DNA of 64,000 nt from JAVBNN01 sp031551525 (GCA_031551525.1 JAVBNN010000030.1:53788-117787), one strand, 5' to 3'; shown: positions 42,933 through 51,582, numbered from the stretch's first letter. The notes: a model not told the origin generated them from the sequence alone. Numbers and translations are program-made.

Positions 42933-43493
42933 ATGGTGGACAAACGGCATGCCTTGTGTAACCGGATACAGTCGATAAAACAGTGGCTCACTCGCGCGGA
43001 AGACAGTTTCCGTCAGGAAAACGATATGCGCGGTGAACTGGATCTTCTCTTGGCTGAAGCGGAACTGCAAAGGCTGAGAGAAAAAGAGGGTGGAGTGCAG
43101 GAACACCGAAGGAATATCCTGGCGGGTATTGTTGCTTGTTGCCTTGCGGTGGCCGTGCTAGGCGGATGGTATGCGCTAAAAGAAAGAAACGATGCTCCGG
43201 ACCAAATATCCCTACCAACGACTGCCCATACAGTAACGCCCTTAAATAGCGGTGCTTCCCAACTGGAAACACTTGGTGTAAAAGCGCCTGTTATAGCAAA
43301 AAGCCAACCAGAGGCAGGCGCACTTGCTACCCTGGCTTCTACGGCATCAGCCAATGATATGAAAGAGGTTGCCAAAGAAGAGCAGCCGCCAGCCAAACAG
43401 GCAAAAGACGCACAAAGCGCGCAGCCTGGATTCAGCAACAGTGAAATGAGAGACTTTGTCCGCACAGCAGGGCAAACTTTACGTGGTAAATAG
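42933..43493 (+). CDS. Single-pass membrane protein of unknown function, possible anti-sigma factor
   Basis: 186 residues from ATG 42933 (AAAGAGGTGA upstream). I do not recognise the family. Layout: a charged helical N-terminus (about 1-58; rich in R, E, L, with LLLAEAELQRLREKEGG), one membrane helix (about 60-82; NILAGIVACCLAVAVLGGWYA), then a low-complexity Thr/Ala/Pro/Lys/Gln-rich periplasmic part ending in a short FSNSEMRDFVRTAGQTLRGK segment. A cytoplasmic helical head plus one membrane helix is the layout of anti-sigma factors, and the gene follows a sigma factor by 135 bases and precedes bamA by 28 bases. The role is inference only. An inner-membrane tether of the Bam complex is another option. 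Confidence 0.7.
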   Translation: MVDKRHALCNRIQSIKQWLTRAEDSFRQENDMRGELDLLLAEAELQRLREKEGGVQEHRRNILAGIVACCLAVAVLGGWYALKERNDAPDQISLPTTAHTVTPLNSGASQLETLGVKAPVIAKSQPEAGALATLASTASANDMKEVAKEEQPPAKQAKDAQSAQPGFSNSEMRDFVRTAGQTLRGK

Positions 43494-43521
43494 TTTTGAC
43501 GAATATTTTAGGGGGGCATTG

Positions 43522-45459
43522 ATGGAAATCAGACATTATTGGCAACGTAGAGCGATCGCGGTAATTATGGCGATTTGCCTTTTGGCGAGCGCACCGGCTA
43601 TGGCCAAACCAAAAAAGCAGAAAGCCGATAAACCGCAAACTACCACTGAACAACAAACAGTACCAGCTAATACAACTGTGGGAAATGAAACTTTGCCGCA
43701 GGAGGTCGCCCCGCAGCCCGGTCAGCCAGCGGCAGTGCAAGCACCTGGCCCGGCGGCCGCGATGCCGACGGATATAGCATCAAGGGCGCAAGCTTTACAG
43801 CCGCAATCGGGCGATGAGGCCAAAGCGATAGGCAAGACTGTTACCAGAGTCGATATAGCCGGTAACACAAATGTGCCGGTAGACAAGATTCACCCCTTGC
43901 TCCGGGTGAAGCCGGGCGCTACTATGACGCTGGAAAACGTCCAGCAAGACCTTCAACTGATTTATGAAACAGGCTGGTTTTACGACGTGCGCGCAGAATA
44001 CTCTTTTGTGCCTGAAGGCGTGCGCGTGACTTACCGGGTGAGTGAAAATCCGGTTTTGACCAAGACGGAGATAGTTGGCTGCACTATATATTCGGATAAC
44101 CTTCTCAAAAGGCTGCTAGGTCTCGAAGACGGGCAGGTAATAAACAGCAAGCGGCTCAACGAAGGAATGCGCGCCATCGAAGCGTCGTATAACCGTGACG
44201 GGTATATCCTTGCCCGGGTGACCGACGTCAACATGCAGCCGGACGGCCTCCTTAAAGTTACGATAAACGAAGGCCTGATCGAAGGCTTTAGCATAAAAGG
44301 CAATAAAAAAACCAAAGACTATGTCATATTGCGCGAACTAAAACTGTATCAGGGCGAGCCGTTCAACGTAAATGACGGTCGCCGCAGCATGCAGCGCGTA
44401 TATAACCTTGGTTATTTTGAAGACGTCAATATAAAACTCAACCCGGGCCGCACCCCTAACGGCGTAGTGGTAGAGATAACAGTAGTGGAAATGCCGACAG
44501 GAACCTTTGGTATCGGCGCCGGGTATAGCGAAGCCGACGGTATCGTTGGTATGATCATGATCGGCGACAAGAACTTCCGCGGTACCGGCGACAAGATAAA
44601 CCTGCGCTGGGAATTCGGCGGAGAAGACAATAAAAACTATGATTTTTCCTATTACAAACCCTGGATAGACAGCCGCGGATCGGGCATAGGCTTTAACGCT
44701 TACGACGTTACTCACGAATACGAAGAGCTTGACGATTTCGGCAATGAAAAAGCATACTACGATAAACGCAGAAAAGGTATAGAGTTTACTTATTCGCGTC
44801 CGGCGAGCGACTATATCACTGACTCTGTGGCTCTCAAATTCCGCGAAGACATATATGTAAAACCGGTAGCGGGCGAAGAACCGCAGTACTATGAACTGCA
44901 TCCAGACCAGATACCCAGCAACTTTGGCAAGACGAACAGTATCATACTAGCCCGTGCGGTAGATACCAGAGACAACATCTACAACCCGTCGCGTGGCAGC
45001 TATGCCATGGCATCCGGTGAATTTGCCGGTTGGATGGGCGGCGACTTTGATTTTAACAAATATATTATAGAAGGCCGCGAATACTACCCGGTAGGATTGA
45101 ATAAGGTAATGGCTTTTAGACTGATGGCCGGTTACGCTACCGGTACCATGCCGGTCAACCAGCGTTTTGCGTTGGGCGGCTCGGAGACCCTGCGCGGCTA
45201 TAAAGACGACCGTTTCCGCGGCTATAAAATGATTTTGGGTACTGTCGAGTACCGTTTCCCAGTCGCTAAAAACTTCCAGGGAGTTATGTTCACTGACGCT
45301 GGTATGGCTTGGGATAAAGGCGTTGACGTGGAATTTGATGACATCGAATACGGTTACGGCTTAGGCTTGAGGATAAATTCACCGCTTGGTCCGATACGTC
45401 TTGATTATGCCTATGGCGACAAGTGGCGTCTGCACTTTAGCTTTGGCGGGCAATTCTAA
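43522..45459 (+). CDS. bamA: BamA, outer membrane protein assembly factor (Omp85)
   Basis: 645 residues from ATG 43522 (AGGGGGGC upstream). Signal peptide to about residue 33, a Pro/Gln/Thr/Ala-rich linker (about 34-105), then three POTRA domains (about 110-360; TRVDIAGNTNVPVDKIHPLLRVKPGA..., LTKTEIVGCTIYSDNLLKRLLGL..., IEGFSIKGNKKTKDYVILRELKLYQGEPFNVNDGRRSMQRVYNLGYFEDVNIKL). Proteobacterial BamA has five. The C-terminal 16-strand barrel carries the GGSETLRGY lid-lock motif (about residue 554) and ends in Phe. It folds and inserts outer-membrane barrels. Confidence 0.96.
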   Translation: MEIRHYWQRRAIAVIMAICLLASAPAMAKPKKQKADKPQTTTEQQTVPANTTVGNETLPQEVAPQPGQPAAVQAPGPAAAMPTDIASRAQALQPQSGDEAKAIGKTVTRVDIAGNTNVPVDKIHPLLRVKPGATMTLENVQQDLQLIYETGWFYDVRAEYSFVPEGVRVTYRVSENPVLTKTEIVGCTIYSDNLLKRLLGLEDGQVINSKRLNEGMRAIEASYNRDGYILARVTDVNMQPDGLLKVTINEGLIEGFSIKGNKKTKDYVILRELKLYQGEPFNVNDGRRSMQRVYNLGYFEDVNIKLNPGRTPNGVVVEITVVEMPTGTFGIGAGYSEADGIVGMIMIGDKNFRGTGDKINLRWEFGGEDNKNYDFSYYKPWIDSRGSGIGFNAYDVTHEYEELDDFGNEKAYYDKRRKGIEFTYSRPASDYITDSVALKFREDIYVKPVAGEEPQYYELHPDQIPSNFGKTNSIILARAVDTRDNIYNPSRGSYAMASGEFAGWMGGDFDFNKYIIEGREYYPVGLNKVMAFRLMAGYATGTMPVNQRFALGGSETLRGYKDDRFRGYKMILGTVEYRFPVAKNFQGVMFTDAGMAWDKGVDVEFDDIEYGYGLGLRINSPLGPIRLDYAYGDKWRLHFSFGGQF

Positions 45460-45509
45460 AGTTGGCGCGGCCATTGCCGCAGATTTGCTTGCCGTACGGG
45501 GAGTGGGCA

Positions 45510-46802
45510 ATGGTTAAAACCTTGACCGGGAAAATATTTGCTGTTTTAGTAATTTGTTCAGCTATAGCTGCACCATTTTCCACTGTGTTAGCCGCACCCG
45601 GCAAGGTGGAGAAGATAACTGTAAAAATCGTTGATGTCACGGGACAGGCTGACCAGACAGTGCTAGAGCGTATGGCGGTGAGCATGCAGGCTGTCGCGCA
45701 GCAGATCCTGCTCGGGAAAACGCTCGATACCCTTGAAGCAGGGGCTCAAATGTACCAGACAGTGCTGCACGATATAAGTGAACGGGTTTTTGCCGGTTAT
45801 AGCACAGAAAATGTTTTTTGGCACCCTGGCAGGGAAACCTTGGTAACTATAGAAGTACAACCATGGGCGGCTACAGTAAAAGATGTAAAAATAGAACTGT
45901 ATTTTTCCGGAGTAGACGCCCAATGGCAAAAACTGGTAGAAGAGCAACTGCCGGGTATCCGGGAGAAAGTGCGCCAGATACTGTCGGGTGTTTCGGTAGA
46001 CTCGGTGGACTGGGCAGCGACGCTGGTCAAAGACTATGTGCGTGATGAAGTCGCGAAAAACCTGCCTTCTTTTAAGGCGACGGTGGATGTGGCTGGTGGA
46101 GAAACGCTGATAGTAGACATAGTGCTTATCCCGATAGGCAGCATTATACAGGGTGTAAAATTTGAACTTCATTCAGATACCATGCCCAGCATGGTGTTAT
46201 TGGATGCGCGAAAACGCCTTTTGGATCAGGCCACACAGATACGTGGACTGCCTGTCGATTTTGTGGCTATTAACAGGCAAAAAATTGAGTCATCTATTAA
46301 AACAGAAGTCGAAAAAGAACGCATAGTAAAAAACTATAAACTTTTGGCATCGGTAGATGTGGAGCCCAAAGTAGACAGTGATGTTACCATTGCCCTTGAT
46401 TCCGACAAATACCGTTTGTGGATCGAGGGGTATGTAGATATAGGACGCGATAATAGTGCGTTGTCCGGTCGCCTGCACGCAGGAAAACTCATTGCCAGAA
46501 AAGACGAGATATTTCTTGAAGTATCTTTGTTTACTGACGATGTAAAATGGAAATTCGACCCAGGTATTTCAAGGCGCTGGGGCAATACCAAGCTGTCTTT
46601 TTTATACCGCGTGCCGGATGACGAAGGGATATTGCGCCTTGAGTATGATTTTGCCAAAGCATGGCGGTTGAGAGTAGAAAAATATGGTCATATAGCGAGG
46701 CCGGAATTTGCCCTGCGCTATCGCATACATGAATTTTTGGCAGCGGAATTTGTTCTGGGTGCCGACCGGGAAAATTATCTCAGGGTAGTCGGTAACTTGT
46801 AG
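45510..46802 (+). CDS. Exported protein with possible POTRA-like repeats and a small C-terminal barrel
   Basis: 430 residues from ATG 45510 (GGGGAGTGGG upstream). Signal peptide to about residue 29. I do not recognise the family. By eye, three segments show the strand-helix-helix-strand-strand order of POTRA domains (about 34-120, 125-215, 215-305), for example VKDVKIELYFSG...VRQILSGVSVD...VDIVLIP. The last about 125 residues are short amphipathic strands (LWIEGYVDIGRD, EIFLEVSLFT, TKLSFLYRVP, GILRLEYDFAKAWRLRVEKYG, PEFALRYRIHEFLAAEFVLG), suggesting an eight-strand-like barrel. It lies between bamA and the OmpH genes, so a partner in outer-membrane protein assembly or in lipid transport is plausible. 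Confidence 0.7.
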   Translation: MVKTLTGKIFAVLVICSAIAAPFSTVLAAPGKVEKITVKIVDVTGQADQTVLERMAVSMQAVAQQILLGKTLDTLEAGAQMYQTVLHDISERVFAGYSTENVFWHPGRETLVTIEVQPWAATVKDVKIELYFSGVDAQWQKLVEEQLPGIREKVRQILSGVSVDSVDWAATLVKDYVRDEVAKNLPSFKATVDVAGGETLIVDIVLIPIGSIIQGVKFELHSDTMPSMVLLDARKRLLDQATQIRGLPVDFVAINRQKIESSIKTEVEKERIVKNYKLLASVDVEPKVDSDVTIALDSDKYRLWIEGYVDIGRDNSALSGRLHAGKLIARKDEIFLEVSLFTDDVKWKFDPGISRRWGNTKLSFLYRVPDDEGILRLEYDFAKAWRLRVEKYGHIARPEFALRYRIHEFLAAEFVLGADRENYLRVVGNL

Positions 46803-46808
46803 TTTTGC

Positions 46809-46837
46809 TTGAAAGAAGCAAGACCTACTGTTATAAT
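46809..46837 (+). promoter_or_regulatory. Promoter before the first OmpH/Skp gene
   Basis: TTGAAA (46809-46814), 17 bases, TATAAT (46832-46837): near-consensus. It begins 6 bases after the previous stop codon and gives a leader of about 28 bases. Confidence 0.8.
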
Positions 46838-46871
46838 TATTTCATCAAAATAAAGAAAGTAGGGTAAAAAA

Positions 46872-47354
46872 ATGCAAAAAACCAAAAACAAACGCCAAGT
46901 AAAGATTATCGCGCTGGCTGTAGCAGCCTTTTTCGCGCTGGGTATAGTAGGCATCGCTGTAACACAGACCCGCACCGGGTTTGCGGCGCCAGCAGCCGGC
47001 AATTCCGCTATCGGCTATGTAGAAACCCAAAGGGTCATGGCCGCACATCCTGATGTCAAAGCCGCTGACGAAGCGATGCAGGCTGAAGTGGAAAAAGCCC
47101 GCAAAGAATATGCCGAAGCAGCTAAAAACATGTCTGACCAGGAAAAACAACGCTTTGCCGTACAAACAGAACAACGCCTGCAAAACAAAAGAGAAGAACA
47201 GATGAAACCTATAATGGAAAAAATCGAAGCCGTTATCAAAAAGGTAGCTGAAGCCAAAGGCATTGCCGTTGTAGTAGACCGTATGGTAGTAATTTCCGGT
47301 GGTACCGATCTGACAGATGACGTCATTAAAGCATTTGGCGCCGCCAAAAAGTAA
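46872..47354 (+). CDS. OmpH/Skp-family periplasmic chaperone
   Basis: 160 residues. N-terminal hydrophobic segment (about 15-38) that is a signal peptide or anchor, then the OmpH pattern: a short strand (IGYVETQRVMAAHPDVKAADEAM), two long coiled-coil arms (about 60-120, rich in E, K, A and Q), and the closing strands (AEAKGIAVVVDRMVVISGGTDLTDDVIKAF). Skp-type chaperones hold unfolded barrel proteins on the way to BamA. It has its own promoter and is followed by a strong terminator, so it may be made in larger amount than its two relatives downstream. Confidence 0.92.
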   Translation: MQKTKNKRQVKIIALAVAAFFALGIVGIAVTQTRTGFAAPAAGNSAIGYVETQRVMAAHPDVKAADEAMQAEVEKARKEYAEAAKNMSDQEKQRFAVQTEQRLQNKREEQMKPIMEKIEAVIKKVAEAKGIAVVVDRMVVISGGTDLTDDVIKAFGAAKK

Positions 47355-47371
47355 CTTCGGCCGTATAGCCT

Positions 47372-47400
47372 AAAGGGGCCCGTTAACGGGCCTCTTTTCT
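47372..47400 (+). terminator. Terminator after the first OmpH gene
   Basis: 11-bp stem AAAGGGGCCCG (47372-47382) with CGGGCCTCTTT (47387-47397; one G-T pair), loop TTAA, then TTCTT. Confidence 0.85.
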
Positions 47401-47430
47401 TAAAGAGATCCCATATTTGCGGAGGTAGGC

Positions 47431-48390
47431 ATGAAAAAACGCCTCTACATGGCGGGGCTGCTGTGTGCGTTGTCAGCGCTGCTCACTGCCTGCGCCGCCG
47501 GCAAGTCGGACGGGGCAAGGGACAATGTTGCTATATTGGATATGCCTAAAGCCATAAAAGCACATGTTCTCTATCCTGCCTGGCAAGGCGCGCTAAATAG
47601 CCAGGCCGCAACGCAAAAATTAAAGGAAAATCATATAAAACTGGCGCAAAGTCAGGCGTTATTCATTAACAAAATGCAGCAACTGGGCGAAACAGGCCAC
47701 AGTACTTTTTTGCAGGCGGATTACACTGTCCGCATGAGTGAAGCTCGTCTCAAAGAACGCGAGACGCTGGAACAACAGCGGCGACAGGAAAAAGAGCGCA
47801 TAGACACTGGATTGCAGGGAAAAATAGCTGCGGTAGAAGAAGAATACCGCCTGCCGATTTTTAATTTGAAAGTGCGCATAGAATCCATAAACCCAGTCCG
47901 CCGGTCCCGGGAAGAATTCAAGGCGGAAAAAGAAAAAATGATCGTTGAAATGACCAAACTTCAAGAGGAAAAGGCGAAAAAGCTCGAGGCAATTTACCAG
48001 GAAGGCGATATCCTTTTGGCCAAAGCCATGCAGTCGTATGAAGACGCTGCCAACCAGCGGCTGGCCGAATATGCCAAAACACTGCATCGGGAACTAGCGG
48101 AAGCTGGACAGATGAGGCAAAAAACCTCCGACGAGCGCCTGGCCAGTATACCGGAAACTTTTTCCAAAAGCATAGCCTCTATCGACAAACAGCTAGTGGA
48201 ACAAAAACTGCTGGCCGATAAACTGGAAGCTAGGATAATGGACGACGTAAAGAGCCAGGCAGCTAGAGTGGCCGTGGCGAAGAAGTATACCATAGTCCTT
48301 TCCGAGATAAAGATGAATATCAAGGCGGCCGATATTACTGACGAAGTGATAGCAGGACTGCCGACAAAGATAGATGAAAATATAAAATAG
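47431..48390 (+). CDS. OmpH-like lipoprotein with extended coiled coil
   Basis: 319 residues. The N-terminus is a lipoprotein signal (LSALLTAC, acylated Cys about 21), so it is membrane-tethered. The ends match OmpH (VAILDMPKAIKAHVLYPAWQGALN at the front; VAVAKKYTIVLSEIKMNIKAADITDEVIAGL at the back), but between them lies about 230 residues of charged helix, twice the Skp length. It may be an enlarged Skp-like chaperone or a periplasmic spacer. GGAGG precedes ATG 47431. Together with the genes before and after it forms an OmpH trio. Confidence 0.82.
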   Translation: MKKRLYMAGLLCALSALLTACAAGKSDGARDNVAILDMPKAIKAHVLYPAWQGALNSQAATQKLKENHIKLAQSQALFINKMQQLGETGHSTFLQADYTVRMSEARLKERETLEQQRRQEKERIDTGLQGKIAAVEEEYRLPIFNLKVRIESINPVRRSREEFKAEKEKMIVEMTKLQEEKAKKLEAIYQEGDILLAKAMQSYEDAANQRLAEYAKTLHRELAEAGQMRQKTSDERLASIPETFSKSIASIDKQLVEQKLLADKLEARIMDDVKSQAARVAVAKKYTIVLSEIKMNIKAADITDEVIAGLPTKIDENIK

Positions 48391-48419
48391 CGTATATTTG
48401 AGAGGAGAAAATCGGTATT

Positions 48420-48833
48420 ATGAAAAGAAAGATAGTCCTTTTTCTGGCGATGGCCTTGATTGCGGCTTTGCTTGGCGGATGTGGCGGCAAAAATGCTGCT
48501 TTTGGGTATGTTGATATTCAAAAAGTCGTGCAGGAAAGCGCGAAAGTAAAAGAACTACGCACCCAGGTCGAAACCAAAGTGAAAGAGATGGACGAGGCCG
48601 CGGCCAAAGATAAGGCGGCTCTTGCCGGAGACGAACTCGTTAAAAAGCAGCAGGCTACCGAACTTGCAATGAAAGCCTTTAGCAATAAAATAGAAGAGCA
48701 GTTCCAGACCAGCCTCAACACGGCGATAGATGAAATAAGCAAAGAAAAGAAGCTGGGAGCCGTACTGGCTAAAGGCAGCGTACTCAATGGTGGTGTCGAT
48801 ATTACCGACGAAGTTATCAAACGAATGAAATGA
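48420..48833 (+). CDS. OmpH-family lipoprotein
   Basis: 137 residues with a lipobox (LLGGCGGK, Cys about 21). Standard small OmpH: FGYVDIQKVVQESAKVKELRTQVETK, a coiled-coil hairpin, then LGAVLAKGSVLNGGVDITDEVIKRMK, nearly the same ending as the neighbours. Anchored in a membrane rather than free. Starts 29 bases after the long OmpH-like gene and 16 bases before lpxD. Confidence 0.9.
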   Translation: MKRKIVLFLAMALIAALLGGCGGKNAAFGYVDIQKVVQESAKVKELRTQVETKVKEMDEAAAKDKAALAGDELVKKQQATELAMKAFSNKIEEQFQTSLNTAIDEISKEKKLGAVLAKGSVLNGGVDITDEVIKRMK

Positions 48834-48849
48834 TTTAGGGGGCTACGCT

Positions 48850-49878
48850 GTGGTCAAGAAGACACTGGAAGAAATCGCCGGCCTGGTGGGCGGGCAACTG
48901 TCAGGTTTTGGCAATCCGGATATCTATGGTGTAACAAATATCGAGGAAGCGACCGAGCGGGAAATAACTTTTGCCGTGCCGCCTCACCTCGGCAAAGCCG
49001 CCAAATCGAAAGCCGGGGCTGTCATATTGCCCAAAGACGCCGGAGCGGACTTTCCCAAACCGGCCATCCTAGTGGATAATCCCCGCGCTGCGTTTGCCCG
49101 GATGCTGGAACTTTTTAACCCGCCGCTAAGAGTAACCAGAGAGGTGCATCCCGCCGCAGTAGTATCACCGGAGGCACAAATAGGGAAAAATGTCGCCATA
49201 ATGCCGGGCGCGGTTGTCGATGCCGGAGCTGTGGTAGGCGACGGGAGCGTACTGTACCCTCATACTTATGTAGGCAAAGATGTAAAACTGGGCAAGGATT
49301 GCCTTTTGTATCCGAGCGTCACCATTTATGATGGCTGCCAGTTAGGAGACCGGGTAGTGCTGCATAGCGGCGCGGCCATAGGCGGTGACGGTTTTGGCTA
49401 TGTTACTATCGAAGGGCGTCACAGAAAGGTTCCGCAAGTGGGCAACGTGATCCTCGGTGATGATGTAGAAATAGGTTGCAACAGCTGTGTGGACTGCGGC
49501 ACTACCGGCAGCACCATAATAGGTAAAGGAACCAAAGTAGATAATCTGGTGCATGTGGCGCACAACGACATAATCGGTGAAAACTGTTTTCTGGTAGCCC
49601 ATGTAGGCATATCGGGCAGCGTGAAGGTAGGCAACAACGTCACGATGGCCGGGCAGGTGGCGACCTCTGGACATCTGACGATTGGTGATAACTGTGTTTT
49701 TGCCGGACGTTCCGGCATAACAAACGATGTTCCAAGCAATTCTGTTTATGCCGGATTTCCTGCTCAACCACACAAAGACTGGCTTAAACAGCAAGTACTA
49801 CAAAAAAAACTGCCCGACCTTATGCGCCGGATAAGTGAACTGGAACTCAAAATCGAGCGTTTTGAAAACAAGAAATAA
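48850..49878 (+). CDS. lpxD: UDP-3-O-acylglucosamine N-acyltransferase
   Basis: 342 residues from GTG 48850 (TTTAGGGGGC upstream). Third step of lipid A synthesis: adds a hydroxyacyl chain to the 2-amine. Seen: an N-terminal uridine-binding domain, then many left-handed beta-helix hexapeptides (IGKNVAIMPGAVVDAGAVVGDGSVLYPH...), the catalytic His region (VDNLVHVAHNDIIGENC, His about 236-240), and a C-terminal helix. OmpH genes precede it, as in proteobacteria (skp-lpxD). A terminator follows. Confidence 0.97.
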   Translation: MVKKTLEEIAGLVGGQLSGFGNPDIYGVTNIEEATEREITFAVPPHLGKAAKSKAGAVILPKDAGADFPKPAILVDNPRAAFARMLELFNPPLRVTREVHPAAVVSPEAQIGKNVAIMPGAVVDAGAVVGDGSVLYPHTYVGKDVKLGKDCLLYPSVTIYDGCQLGDRVVLHSGAAIGGDGFGYVTIEGRHRKVPQVGNVILGDDVEIGCNSCVDCGTTGSTIIGKGTKVDNLVHVAHNDIIGENCFLVAHVGISGSVKVGNNVTMAGQVATSGHLTIGDNCVFAGRSGITNDVPSNSVYAGFPAQPHKDWLKQQVLQKKLPDLMRRISELELKIERFENKK

Positions 49879-49890
49879 CCTTTTAAACAG

Positions 49891-49928
49891 GCTGGCAAAT
49901 GTCTACGTGCATTTGTCAGCTTTTTATT
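49891..49928 (+). terminator. Terminator after lpxD
   Basis: 11-bp stem GCTGGCAAATG (49891-49901) with CATTTGTCAGC (49910-49920; one G-T pair), loop TCTACGTG, tail TTTTTATT. It splits the lipid A genes into at least two transcripts. Confidence 0.88.
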
Positions 49929-49974
49929 GTATAATAAATATATCTGTTCTATTTTCAGCGTTGCCGGAGGTTGA

Positions 49975-50619
49975 ATGGTGATGGATTTGCCTTGTGCCAA
50001 ATTATTTTACTTACTGCTTTTCTTCATGCTGTCCACACTGCCGGCCGATGCGGCGGCAACGCCCGAAGGGCGCAGCGGACTGATAAATATACCTACCGCG
50101 TACGTATTGAAACCGTTTCATGGCGGGACGGGTTACTTCAATTTTCCCGGCGGGGACAGTTTTTCCGGCAATATAGCAGTATTGCCACGGGTGGAACTTG
50201 GTTACAGCCGCTGGCGCAGCGAATCGTCACGCGACTACAACCTGTACAGCGGGAAAGTAGTCCTGCTGGAAGAGCTAGTACTACGGCCGGCTATTGCCAT
50301 AGGAGTCGACGACATAGGCGGAAAACTCGACCGCAGTTACTATCTGACGGTCAGCAAACAGGGGCCGTGGGGCATAAGGCTGCACCTTGGCGCAAGAAGC
50401 GGCGCCTCGAACGGCCTCTTTTACGCCATGGAAAAACAGATACGCCTGACCGACGACTGGCGCAAAAAGTTGCCTTTTATACCGATATTTAACTTAGCCT
50501 TGGAATATGACGGCCAGCACTTTAACTACGGCGCCTATGTCCGCAACAAACACGGCTTCAGGTTGGACCTGGGCTGGCGGGACGAGCGCTTTTATTACGG
50601 AGTACAGCTGGAATTTTGA
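49975..50619 (+). CDS. YjbH-like outer membrane beta-barrel protein
   Basis: 214 residues from ATG 49975 (GTG 49978 and ATG 49981 are alternatives; CCGGAGG upstream). Signal peptide to about residue 25. The mature start GRSGLINIPTAYVLKPFHGGTGYFNF resembles the beginning of YjbH/exopolysaccharide-type barrel proteins, and the rest is short aromatic strands ending in GVQLEF with a final Phe, as barrels require. About 185 mature residues would make 8-10 strands. A TATAAT at 49930-49935, right after the lpxD terminator, may be its -10 although no -35 fits. Function unknown; followed 23 bases later by the first LpxL-type gene. Confidence 0.72.
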   Translation: MVMDLPCAKLFYLLLFFMLSTLPADAAATPEGRSGLINIPTAYVLKPFHGGTGYFNFPGGDSFSGNIAVLPRVELGYSRWRSESSRDYNLYSGKVVLLEELVLRPAIAIGVDDIGGKLDRSYYLTVSKQGPWGIRLHLGARSGASNGLFYAMEKQIRLTDDWRKKLPFIPIFNLALEYDGQHFNYGAYVRNKHGFRLDLGWRDERFYYGVQLEF

Positions 50620-50642
50620 TGGGAAGCGGGTTATAAAAAACG

Positions 50643-51533
50643 ATGTGGCTTTATTATTTACTAAAATTGTTTAGTAAAATAGTTTGCCTGTTGCCAGTTT
50701 TTTTGCAAAACGCCCTGGCGTCTCTTTTGGGTTGGTTGTTTTGGCTGGCAACGCCGAAAAAACGTAAAATACTCGCTGTCAGTCAGGTCCGGGATTGCCT
50801 CGGGGTGGATGACGCGGAGGCTAGGCGTATCGCTAGAGACAGCGTGCTTAGGCTGGGCGAAATATTGATGACGGTTCTATGTTTTCCGATATTGACCGAA
50901 GAAAAAGTAAAGAAAAATGTTATAATAAAAGATCCTGAACTGCTAAAGGAACTGTATGCAGAAGGTAAAGGCGTAATTATGGTTACTGCGCATTTCGGAA
51001 ACTGGGAACTGGTGCCCGCTGCTGCATCCGCCAACGGCTATCCGCTGGCCGTAGTTGTTAAAAAGCAGAGCAACGAAGCGCTAAACCGCTTTATAAATGA
51101 ATACCGGAGCATGATAGGTTCAAAAGTCGTATATCACCGGACAGGTGTTTTGGAAATGTTGCGTCTATTGAACAAGGGCTATGGTTTGGCGCTTTTATCA
51201 GACCAGCACGCGGGCAAAGACGGAATACCGATGGATTTCTTCGGTAAACCCACTTCTTGCCCGAGAGGCCCGGCCACGTTGGCCAGGATAACCGGGGCGC
51301 CGATGTCCATCGCACTTATGTGCAAACGCCCGGACGGCATGCATGAAATAACACTGCAGCCGCCCATATATGTAGAGCACACGGATGACAAGGAAAAAGA
51401 CATACGGGATGCCACCGTTGTCATTATGAAAAAACTGGAAGACGAGATCCGTAAAAACCCGGAAATGTGGTATTGGCTGCATAACCGCTGGAAACCGATA
51501 GTGGATTTGAGCAAACGGGCACAGAAAACCTAA
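50643..51533 (+). CDS. LpxL/HtrB-type lipid A acyltransferase, copy 1
   Basis: 296 residues. Lysophospholipid-acyltransferase fold. One N-terminal membrane segment (about 17-38), the catalytic HFGNWE motif (His about 117), a conserved V-V-K-K stretch (LAVVVKKQSNEALNRFINEYRS), DQHAGKDGIPMDFFGKPTSCPRGPATLA (the LpxL acceptor region), and the ending NPEMWYWLHNRWKP. Enzymes of this family add secondary acyl chains to Kdo2-lipid IVA at the inner membrane. Directly followed by a paralog of the same kind. Confidence 0.9.
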   Translation: MWLYYLLKLFSKIVCLLPVFLQNALASLLGWLFWLATPKKRKILAVSQVRDCLGVDDAEARRIARDSVLRLGEILMTVLCFPILTEEKVKKNVIIKDPELLKELYAEGKGVIMVTAHFGNWELVPAAASANGYPLAVVVKKQSNEALNRFINEYRSMIGSKVVYHRTGVLEMLRLLNKGYGLALLSDQHAGKDGIPMDFFGKPTSCPRGPATLARITGAPMSIALMCKRPDGMHEITLQPPIYVEHTDDKEKDIRDATVVIMKKLEDEIRKNPEMWYWLHNRWKPIVDLSKRAQKT

Positions 51534-51582
51534 TGCATACTGCGGATGTATTCGATAAGAAAGCAGGTTTTGAACTGTAATA

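Noticed and set aside
49907..49935. Full promoter before the YjbH-like gene
   Set aside because: TATAAT at 49930 is good, but no -35 box at a suitable spacing; TTGTCA lies only 11 bases away and belongs to the terminator stem.
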